A stretch of DNA of 20,187 nt from assembly GCA_045658315.1 (NCBI GenBank), contig JAZOUV010000069.1, forward strand, positions 1-20,187, read 5' to 3'. Within the stretch, counting starts at the first letter, position 1; each line of letters opens with the position of its first letter. A program made the translations under genes and the position numbers. Shown in pieces: positions 14,844 to 20,187 of this stretch. The DNA comes from RGIG1995 sp045658315. Its GTDB lineage: Bacteria; Bacillota; Clostridia; Oscillospirales; CAG-272. A model generated the notes under the pieces. That model had not been told where the DNA came from, ran no database searches, and worked only from the letters and a program-made list of their open reading frames with translations.

Positions 14844-14961
14844 GCTTTAGAAGTAGCAGATGTTTTTATATGGGAAAACTGCCCTCACGGGGAGAGCAGA
14901 CATATTTCGATACAATATTTTTATCTTAAAAACTAAACAAAACTCATAGTTGATGCCATTT

Positions 14962-15870
14962 TCAATATCTCAAAGGAACTTCCGAATTATATATTTGGGC
15001 ATCAAGACCTTTGGCCTCCAATAATTCTGTTAAACTTCGCTTAACGAAATCTGTCCTATGCGTTGGCGAAATTCCAACCTCAACAACATCTCGTAAATCG
15101 ATCGATTGTGTAATATACGGAATAAATGCACCGTTCATTTCTCTAAATAGCCTTTGTTGTGTTGAGTTTGAACCAAGTCTAACAACTGCAATTCGGTACT
15201 CGTTTTCATGTTCAAACAGAGGGTTTTTCATAAAAATAGAATAACGCACTATGTTATCTTCTAATTTGCTATATAAATACTCACGCTGATATGTATGCTT
15301 GAGCTTTAAATACAGTTTCCAATAGTCTTTATATAACTCACGCAGCAATTCTTTTTGTTTATCTTGATTATAGATTACTTTTCCGCAAAGCAACGTTTCA
15401 TCTGAATCCTGTCTATATAGATACTGTATGGCATTTTCTTTCAAACCAATAGAATAACCAATGTTGTTTGCGTTTTTTGTATAGTAACTCCATAAATTTA
15501 GATTATCTTTATCAAGTGACATTGATAAGATATATCTAGTTTCTTTAATTCGATTAGCTGTTTCTCTAGGGCGTGAAAATGAACTTGTATGATAATAGGA
15601 AAACATACCTGCATTAAAACGAAATCGTCCTTCTTTGCTATGGTTATCAAGATAAGGAATAGCATCATTATATAACCCTGCAAAATAATCACTTTCCGAA
15701 GAATCATTCAAAAAATCGCTGTCTGAAAGCCAAAGCATTGAACTGTTGAAAATCCCTAACAAACCCGCAGGGGATGTGTAGTGATATAATATAGTGTTAG
15801 AATCACACTTTTCAATTTTTGAACAATGCTTTTCATATATTTCATTAATTGGTATTTGCCAATCAAGCAT
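14962..15870 (-). CDS. DUF2971-like protein
   Basis: A 302-residue protein with the features of DUF2971: LYHYTSPAGLLGI (28-40), WLSDSDFLND (47-56), a central SMSLDKDNLNLWSYYTKN followed by GYSIGL, and EHENEYRIAVV towards the C-terminus. The family has no established activity. The conserved H-Y-T, a central Ser/Tyr region and a late E-x-E/Y resemble the layout of ADP-ribosyltransferase-fold enzymes, but that is speculation. GGGGGAG precedes the ATG. It lies 34 nt behind the HNH-like gene, so the two form an operon. Confidence 0.75.
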   Translation of the reverse strand: MLDWQIPINEIYEKHCSKIEKCDSNTILYHYTSPAGLLGIFNSSMLWLSDSDFLNDSSESDYFAGLYNDAIPYLDNHSKEGRFRFNAGMFSYYHTSSFSRPRETANRIKETRYILSMSLDKDNLNLWSYYTKNANNIGYSIGLKENAIQYLYRQDSDETLLCGKVIYNQDKQKELLRELYKDYWKLYLKLKHTYQREYLYSKLEDNIVRYSIFMKNPLFEHENEYRIAVVRLGSNSTQQRLFREMNGAFIPYITQSIDLRDVVEVGISPTHRTDFVKRSLTELLEAKGLDAQIYNSEVPLRY

Positions 15871-15904
15871 AATTAAAACTCCCCCTCAAGCATCTTTTCT
15901 CCGT

Positions 15905-17026
15905 TTAATCTTCCATTTCTGTTTCGTGATTAAATTTACAAATATCACTCACATAGTCTATTAATTTGTATTCCTTATTGTGTTGCCAATCACATATATA
16001 CATATCTACAATATGTTTTTCTGTTTTCCCGAATTCAACTACAAATTGATGATTAGCTCCATATAAAGATACCAATGCATACATAGTTTTTTTGATAGTT
16101 GTAATTACAACTGAATGGCACTTGTCTCCGATTGCTACTCTTTTAGAAAACTTTTCTAATATTCCTTTTAACACACTTTCACCGTCTAAAATATGAACAT
16201 ATTCAGAAATACCATTTCCCGTCAATATGCTATTTCTTAAATCATCAAATTCATCAGATAAAACATACTCCTGTCCTTGTAAAACTGATAAAACATTGAA
16301 TGCGATTTTAGCATGTATTCTTAACATATCTTCAATACTAAATTCAAACTCAAAATTTGCGGTTATTTGATTAGAATTGGTATTTATTGATTCAGATGAA
16401 ATCGTATGGGTTTCAAAGTGGGCTACAGTTTTGCGGATAGGAACATCTAATAATGTTTTAATATCTTCAGGATTAGCTGATTTATTAACACCTAAAAACC
16501 ATCTATTATCTTGAACTCCTAATAAGTATGTGTTGTCGGGAATGGTTTTGGATTTTATGCACATAGGATTTCCGTTATATGTCTTCAAGTGTGATATAAA
16601 AGTTAAAAATCTTTCTTCATAAGTACCTTGAGACATTGCGTCAATCAATATTTTTACACTGAACGCCTTGCTAGTATCATCGTCTATATTTTTAAAAATA
16701 ATTTGACTGATATTTGATGGTTTGCATGAATCAATATACCCTAAAGAAACACCATCTTTATCAGAAAATACTGCAATTTTGTTTCTATTTTTGTGTTTCC
16801 TTCTACCTCTTCTTTCAAGGAAAATACGATTGACTACAATTGCGGGATTTTCTCTCGCAAATTGTAGTTCTGTCTTTGAGAAAAAATTATTGGTTTGGTC
16901 AGATACATAGCCTTTTGGTAAACAACATTTTCCGCCAATACATTTTGGAAAAATATGTTCAGCAGAATCAAAAGTCGCTTCTTTTTCATCATTTTTGGTA
17001 TATATACATCTATAAATAACTATCAC
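15905..17026 (-). CDS. HNH-like endonuclease-domain protein
   Basis: A 373-residue protein. Residues about 7-55 resemble an HNH_5-type nuclease: SAEHIFPKCIGGKCCLP (21-37) with E23-H24, then TNNFFSKTELQF. The second CxxC expected in zinc-stabilised members is absent (YVSDQTNN stands there), and the first is reduced to C7, so activity is uncertain. Residues 60-373 form a long domain I do not recognise. The frame can start at GTG (17026), but no ribosome binding site precedes that GTG; AGGTGA overlaps it and is spaced instead for an ATT three codons inside. It is the first gene of the two-gene operon with the DUF2971-like gene. Confidence 0.7.
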   Translation of the reverse strand: MIVIYRCIYTKNDEKEATFDSAEHIFPKCIGGKCCLPKGYVSDQTNNFFSKTELQFARENPAIVVNRIFLERRGRRKHKNRNKIAVFSDKDGVSLGYIDSCKPSNISQIIFKNIDDDTSKAFSVKILIDAMSQGTYEERFLTFISHLKTYNGNPMCIKSKTIPDNTYLLGVQDNRWFLGVNKSANPEDIKTLLDVPIRKTVAHFETHTISSESINTNSNQITANFEFEFSIEDMLRIHAKIAFNVLSVLQGQEYVLSDEFDDLRNSILTGNGISEYVHILDGESVLKGILEKFSKRVAIGDKCHSVVITTIKKTMYALVSLYGANHQFVVEFGKTEKHIVDMYICDWQHNKEYKLIDYVSDICKFNHETEMED

Positions 17027-17051
17027 CTACATAATATAAAAGATTGCTATA

Positions 17052-17088
17052 ATTATACCATACCAACACCACAAAATTCAATCCGTTT
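17052..17088 (-). promoter_or_regulatory. Promoter of the HNH/DUF2971 operon; 37-nt repeat copy B
   Basis: On the minus strand TTGAAT (17076-17081), 18-nt spacer, TATAAT (17052-17057). It matches 14807-14843 at 34 of 37 positions, so the two operons share one promoter type and the HNH/DUF2971 module is bracketed by direct repeats. Confidence 0.72.
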
Positions 17089-17149
17089 ACATTCACTTGT
17101 TTCTTCAAAACTTTTTTCGCCAACACGAACTTTTATTTGCCGAAACCTA

Positions 17150-17178
17150 TTGACAAGCATGTAGTAGTTCTGTATACT
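17150..17178 (+). promoter_or_regulatory. Consensus promoter P1 of the mobilization leader
   Basis: TTGACA (17150-17155), 17-nt spacer, TATACT (17173-17178). No gene follows for over 900 nt; two terminators lie in the next 190 nt. Confidence 0.8.
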
Positions 17179-17246
17179 TAAGGCACAATTTAATATGTAA
17201 TAACTTTGTAGCGCGTAAGCGGAGCAATATTTATTGACTACCCAAG

Positions 17247-17302
17247 CACCGTATGAAGATAAGAACAGAGGCAATCTGTACTTATTTCAGCGGTGTTTTT
17301 TT
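17247..17302 (+). terminator. Leader terminator T1
   Basis: A long interrupted stem: CACCG/CGGTG, TGAA/TTCA, ATAAG/CTTAT and ACAGA/TCTGT around GGCAA, then seven T. It lies about 60 nt past the P1 start site, so it would stop or attenuate P1 transcripts. Confidence 0.85.
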
Positions 17303-17327
17303 GTTTCTCTTTCGTGATACCGACGAT

Positions 17328-17368
17328 AAAAGTCCTTTCCTCTGTTCATCGGAGGTGAGGACTTTTTT
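17328..17368 (+). terminator. Leader terminator T2
   Basis: 9-bp outer stem (17328-17336 with 17358-17366), inner CCTC/GAGG pairing, T-run to 17368. It is the second terminator in tandem with no gene between. Confidence 0.8.
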
Positions 17369-17506
17369 GTTTTTATGCACCTTGACAACTGAATGACCGT
17401 CTGAAAGTGATATGATTTTGCGATGATACGAGCAAGGCAACGCTGCGGTGAGATTCCGGGGTAGGAACTATTTCAGGTGAAACGGCAAGAAATTTGTAAA
17501 AAATTA
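17369..17506 (+). other. Leader segment without a gene
   Basis: 138 nt between T2 and P2 with no reading frame above a few codons. It begins near ACAACTGAAT (17385-17394), which recurs at 17565-17574 after P2. The later part (about 17430-17490) is richer in G and C and may fold, but I do not recognise a known riboswitch. Confidence 0.4.
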
Positions 17507-17535
17507 TTGACAAAGAAACAAATGTTCTCTATAAT
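17507..17535 (+). promoter_or_regulatory. Consensus promoter P2 of the mobilization leader
   Basis: TTGACA (17507-17512), 17-nt spacer, TATAAT (17530-17535): perfect in all three features. Directly after it GGTAAATTGGTAAATA holds two GGTAAA units, a possible repressor site. Confidence 0.88.
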
Positions 17536-17691
17536 GGTAAATTGGTAAATAATGTATTTGCCCTACAACTGAATACAAACTGAAACACATATTTTTTACT
17601 TATTGGCTTTATGCCAACACATATTATCTGACTGAATAAGTATAGTCCGATACTCGGTTAGTAACATACGGACAATCAGAGCTTAAATTTT

Positions 17692-17776
17692 AAGCCGTTA
17701 CATAGTTTCAGTGCAAACTGTGCGAGAGGATGAAATGTCCTCCCGCTGTTTGTGCTGTCTATGTGACGGCTTTTTT
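17692..17776 (+). terminator. Leader terminator T3, large nested hairpin
   Basis: 14-bp outer stem (17692-17705 with 17759-17772, one wobble), 10-bp middle stem (17709-17718 with about 17748-17757, two wobbles), and an inner GAGGA/TCCTC stem, then six T. Any P2 transcript must pass it to reach the relaxase gene. Confidence 0.85.
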
Positions 17777-17989
17777 GTTTGCAAAAAAACTTTTTCTGAA
17801 AATCAGGAACAAATATATGTGGCTTATTCCCATTACTTGTAGAGGCAATTTCTTTATATAATAACTGCCCCCACATAAAGGATACTACAGCCACCCTTAC
17901 ATAGCGAAGCTCGTCTGCGGAGTAATCCGCAACTAAAGTTTGTCGCTCCCTTGAAAAGCGAGAAATTTTAGTTTATGAGCCTCGCAGAG
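17777..17989 (+). other. Gene-free stretch before oriT with inverted repeats
   Basis: No gene is supported. It holds TATGTGG (17816-17822) with CCACATA (17871-17877), a TATAAT at 17857-17862 with only a weak -35, and nested repeats: AGCGA/TCGCT (17903-17907, 17943-17947), TGCGGA/TCCGCA (17916-17921, 17926-17931) and AACTAAA/TTTAGTT (17931-17937, 17967-17973). Such arrays are common next to transfer origins and may bind accessory proteins. Confidence 0.45.
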
Positions 17990-18050
17990 CCCACTGACAT
18001 CTTTGCACGGTGAAGGCGTGAAAGTGTCATAGTGGGTTACGTACTTTGGA
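17990..18050 (+). other. oriT: Predicted transfer origin (oriT), MOBV type
   Basis: Arms CCCACT-GACA (17990-17999) and TGTC-AT-AGTGGG (18025-18036) pair around a 25-nt loop. The right arm runs into TTACGTACTTT. The core TAGTGGG/TTA (18030-18039) matches the pMV158-type MOBV nick region, known as TAGTGTG/TTA followed by ACTTT. By analogy nicking would fall between 18036 and 18037. It lies 48 nt before a MOBV relaxase gene. Confidence 0.72.
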
Positions 18051-18097
18051 AAAGTGCGGAACAAATAAAGCAGCAATGCAGAAAGGAGGTAAAACCT

Positions 18098-19297
18098 ATG
18101 TCAAAGAAAAACTACAGTGTAGCAAGAGTTGTCACTCATACACAAAGCTCAATCGGTAAATGTGAAAGGCACAACGAGAGAAAGAATGAAAGCTATGCAA
18201 ATATGAATGTTGATATGGCTAGGTGTGATATGAATGTGCATTTCAAGAGTTGTGGTGAACTGACCTACAACGAACAACTGAATAGGCTCATAGCGGAAAA
18301 GAAGGTATGTATGCGAGGTCTGAAAGCTGATGCAAAGGTCTTTGATGAAATGATATTTGATGTCAACACAGACTACTTTGAAACACACGGCGGTTATGAA
18401 TATGCCAAAGAGTTTTATGCAGAAACCTACAGATTTGCAGTAGCCTTGTACGATGAACATAATATCATCTCTGCCGTAATGCACGCTGATGAACTGAATG
18501 TTGCTCTCACAGAACAGTACGGAAAACCCGTGTATCACTATCATATGCACCTTGTAGCTCTGCCTGTTGTGGAAAAGCAAATACTGTGGACAAAGCGATG
18601 CAAGGATAAATCACTTGTAGGTACTGTCAAAGAAACAGTCAATCAGATAAGTCATTCAAAGAAATGGAAATCACCGCAAGCTGTTGATGAAAACGGTAAC
18701 CTCGTATTCAACGAAAAAGGTAAGCCTGTGCTGATTCCATCTTACAGCATCTTGCAGGATGATTTCTTCAATCATATGCAAAGTGCCGGTTTCAATGATT
18801 TCATTCGTGGTGAAAAAGGCAGTACGGCTGAACATCTGTCTTGTCTGCAATATGAGATTCAACAGGATAAGAAACGCCTTGAAGAAATCAAAGAACGGTT
18901 ACAGACGGAAGAAGTCAGATACGATAAAATTCAAACGGTTCACAAAACCTTCAATGAGATTGACGGTATGGGTAAGAAAACGCTTACGGGTAAAGTTACA
19001 ATTTCAAGTGAAGATTTTAATGACCTGAGCAATATGGCAAAGCAATCTGTTGCAGCACGAAGGAAGATTTTTGACCTTGAACAGGAAAACAAAAAGCTTC
19101 AAAACAAAGTTTGGGATTTGCAAGGCAGAATAAACAGACTTAATGAAAGACTTTATGAGCTTGAACAAATCTGTGCTCCGTATCTTGAAGCACTAAAAGC
19201 TATGCCTGAAAAAGTAAAAGCATTTATCTCGGATGTGCTGAAAACTGTCCGAAAAGAGAAAACCAACAAAAATATTGATATTAAAAAAGAAAGGTAA
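18098..19297 (+). CDS. MOBV-family relaxase (Mob/Pre)
   Basis: A 399-residue relaxase that would nick oriT and carry the strand through the recipient's mating channel. The N-terminus SKKNYSVARVVTH (2-14) and HNERKNE (25-31) match Mob_Pre. The catalytic region has VMHADELN (128-135) and YHYHMHLVALPV (146-157), corresponding to the family's HxDE and HxH metal site. Residues about 246-290 and 315-360 are predicted coiled coils, as in Tn4451 TnpZ and Pre proteins. The start is set by AAAGGAGG at 18082-18089; the frame is open further upstream but would run into oriT. The next gene starts 4 nt after its stop. It is a mobilization protein, not a complete conjugation system; no type IV secretion gene is in view. 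Confidence 0.9.
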   Translation: MSKKNYSVARVVTHTQSSIGKCERHNERKNESYANMNVDMARCDMNVHFKSCGELTYNEQLNRLIAEKKVCMRGLKADAKVFDEMIFDVNTDYFETHGGYEYAKEFYAETYRFAVALYDEHNIISAVMHADELNVALTEQYGKPVYHYHMHLVALPVVEKQILWTKRCKDKSLVGTVKETVNQISHSKKWKSPQAVDENGNLVFNEKGKPVLIPSYSILQDDFFNHMQSAGFNDFIRGEKGSTAEHLSCLQYEIQQDKKRLEEIKERLQTEEVRYDKIQTVHKTFNEIDGMGKKTLTGKVTISSEDFNDLSNMAKQSVAARRKIFDLEQENKKLQNKVWDLQGRINRLNERLYELEQICAPYLEALKAMPEKVKAFISDVLKTVRKEKTNKNIDIKKER

Positions 19298-19301
19298 TTA
19301 A

Positions 19302-20187
19302 ATGAATAAAGAAGATAATTTTATTAACAACCTGTTTGAGAAAACAGAAGAATCCAAAGAAACAGAGGCAGTAAAGCCACAGACAACTGAAATCGTGCAG
19401 GTGTCTGTTGGTAAGATTGTTCCGAATTTCAGGAATCCGTACAAATGCCGTGAGGAAGATATGAAGCCGTTGGAAGATAGCATCCGTGAAAACGGTATTA
19501 TTCAGCCTTTGATGGTGCGAAAGGATGATAAGGCGGATGTGTTCGAAATTGTATCAGGACACAGAAGATACCTTGCGGCAACAAGGCTTGAAATGACAGA
19601 GGTGCCCGTTGTTGTGTTGGATATAAGCAAAGAGGAAGCAGACATCATTCTCGTTGATAGTAATCTCCACCGAGAGCATATTCTTCCCTCGGAAAAAGCC
19701 TTTGCATACAAGATGAAAATGGATGCACTTAAAAAGCAGGGCAAACGCACTGATTTAACTTCGGACCCGGTGGGTCCAAAGTTGAGCTCGGCAGAAAAAA
19801 TTTCACAGGAAAGCGAAGACAGTGCAACCCAAATCAAAAGGTATATCCGCCTTACTAACCTTGAAAAGTCGCTTCTTAATCTTGTAGATGAGGGTAGAAT
19901 CGCAATGCGACCTGCTGTTGAACTTTCATATCTTACTCCTAAGGAGCAGATGATGATTTTTGAAACCTATGAGAGTGATGAGGTCACTCCCTCACTTGCA
20001 CAGGCACAGAAATTGCGTAAGCTCTCTGAACAGAATCAGCTTAATGCTGATACGGTTTTAGCAATTTTGACTGCACCTAAACCTAATCAGGCAGAGGCTA
20101 TTAAAATACCTGAAGAACGTATCAATAAGTTCTTCGGTAAAAAATATACCAAGCAGCAGAAAGAAGAGCATATCTTAAAGGCTCTGG
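19302..20187 (+). CDS. ParB/Spo0J-family protein, truncated by window edge
   Basis: The frame is open from ATG 19302 to the end of the window (295 codons) without a stop. The N-terminal 30 residues are acidic and disordered. Residues about 31-120 form the ParB N-terminal domain (VGKIVPNFRNPY, IRENGIIQPLMV, and GHRRYLAATRLEM at 86-98, the box that binds CTP in ParB proteins). A helix-turn-helix region with TQIKRYIRLTNL and MRPAVELSYL follows. AAAGG precedes the start. Its gap of 4 nt to the relaxase gene suggests one transcript. Such proteins occur on integrative elements, for maintenance or regulation; no ParA gene is visible. Confidence 0.9.
   Translation, partial: MNKEDNFINNLFEKTEESKETEAVKPQTTEIVQVSVGKIVPNFRNPYKCREEDMKPLEDSIRENGIIQPLMVRKDDKADVFEIVSGHRRYLAATRLEMTEVPVVVLDISKEEADIILVDSNLHREHILPSEKAFAYKMKMDALKKQGKRTDLTSDPVGPKLSSAEKISQESEDSATQIKRYIRLTNLEKSLLNLVDEGRIAMRPAVELSYLTPKEQMMIFETYESDEVTPSLAQAQKLRKLSEQNQLNADTVLAILTAPKPNQAEAIKIPEERINKFFGKKYTKQQKEEHILKAL

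Larger units (their letters stand above)
7290..20187. mobile_element. Putative integrative mobilizable/conjugative element, right end outside window
   Basis: Support comes from the duplicated tRNA-Trp 3' end at its left, intact and decayed tnpV genes, AT-rich cargo in cassettes, an oriT with MOBV relaxase, and a ParB gene. No integrase or type IV secretion gene is seen, so the element either continues past 20187 or needs a helper. The left junction (7269-7440) is an estimate. Confidence 0.65.

Noticed and set aside
14888..14911. Weak hairpin CTGCCCTC/GAGAGCAG downstream of the DUF2971 gene
   Set aside because: The stem is short and mismatched and lacks a clear T-run on the relevant strand, so I do not call a terminator.
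18032..18097. Upstream extension of the relaxase frame
   Set aside because: It would run through the predicted oriT; the Mob_Pre homology and AAAGGAGG both support the ATG at 18098.
19763..19777. GGACCC/GGGTCC hairpin
   Set aside because: It lies inside the ParB-family coding frame without a T-run and is explained by coding sequence.
1..20187. CRISPR array, rRNA or insertion sequence with transposase
   Set aside because: No regularly spaced repeats, no rRNA sequence and no transposase or integrase frame were seen.

Overview
The window looks like the chromosome of a low-GC Gram-positive anaerobe of the class Clostridia, probably a gut Oscillospiraceae/Ruminococcaceae relative. This rests on strong AGGAGG-type ribosome binding sites, sigma-A promoters with extended -10 elements, a single-chain glycyl-tRNA synthetase, a secreted DUF6273/FIVAR-like protein, and a Tn4451-type TnpV/MOBV mobile toolkit. 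The species cannot be fixed from the sequence alone.

Positions 1-7290 look like ordinary chromosome: the 3' part of an S1-domain RNA-binding protein, a carboxymuconolactone-decarboxylase/AhpD-like protein, dTDP-glucose 4,6-dehydratase (rmlB), a large secreted repeat protein, glycyl-tRNA synthetase, an endonuclease/exonuclease/phosphatase-family hydrolase, and a tRNA pair (CAU then Trp) behind a consensus promoter and ending in a terminator.

From about 7290 to the right edge the sequence becomes more AT-rich and looks like a genomic island or integrative mobilizable/conjugative element. The 3' end of tRNA-Trp with its flank is repeated 172 nt downstream, as expected of an attachment site. Next comes an intact tnpV, then two paralogous cassettes. 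Each has an ECF-like sigma factor overlapping a single-pass membrane protein whose N-terminus carries a shared I-D-D motif, and each is followed by a decayed tnpV 3' end. In the first cassette the extracellular part of the membrane protein is a complete serpin, so a protease inhibitor appears to be built into a sigma/anti-sigma-like signalling pair. This is the most unusual system in the window.

On the minus strand follow a four-gene operon (NUDIX, cupin, YqeK-like HD, unknown) and a two-gene operon (HNH-like and DUF2971). Both are driven by nearly identical 37-nt promoter segments that flank the two-gene module as direct repeats.

The last part is the mobilization end of the element: a roughly 1-kb untranslated leader with two consensus promoters and three strong terminators, a pMV158-like oriT, a MOBV (Mob/Pre) relaxase, and a ParB-family gene that runs off the right edge.
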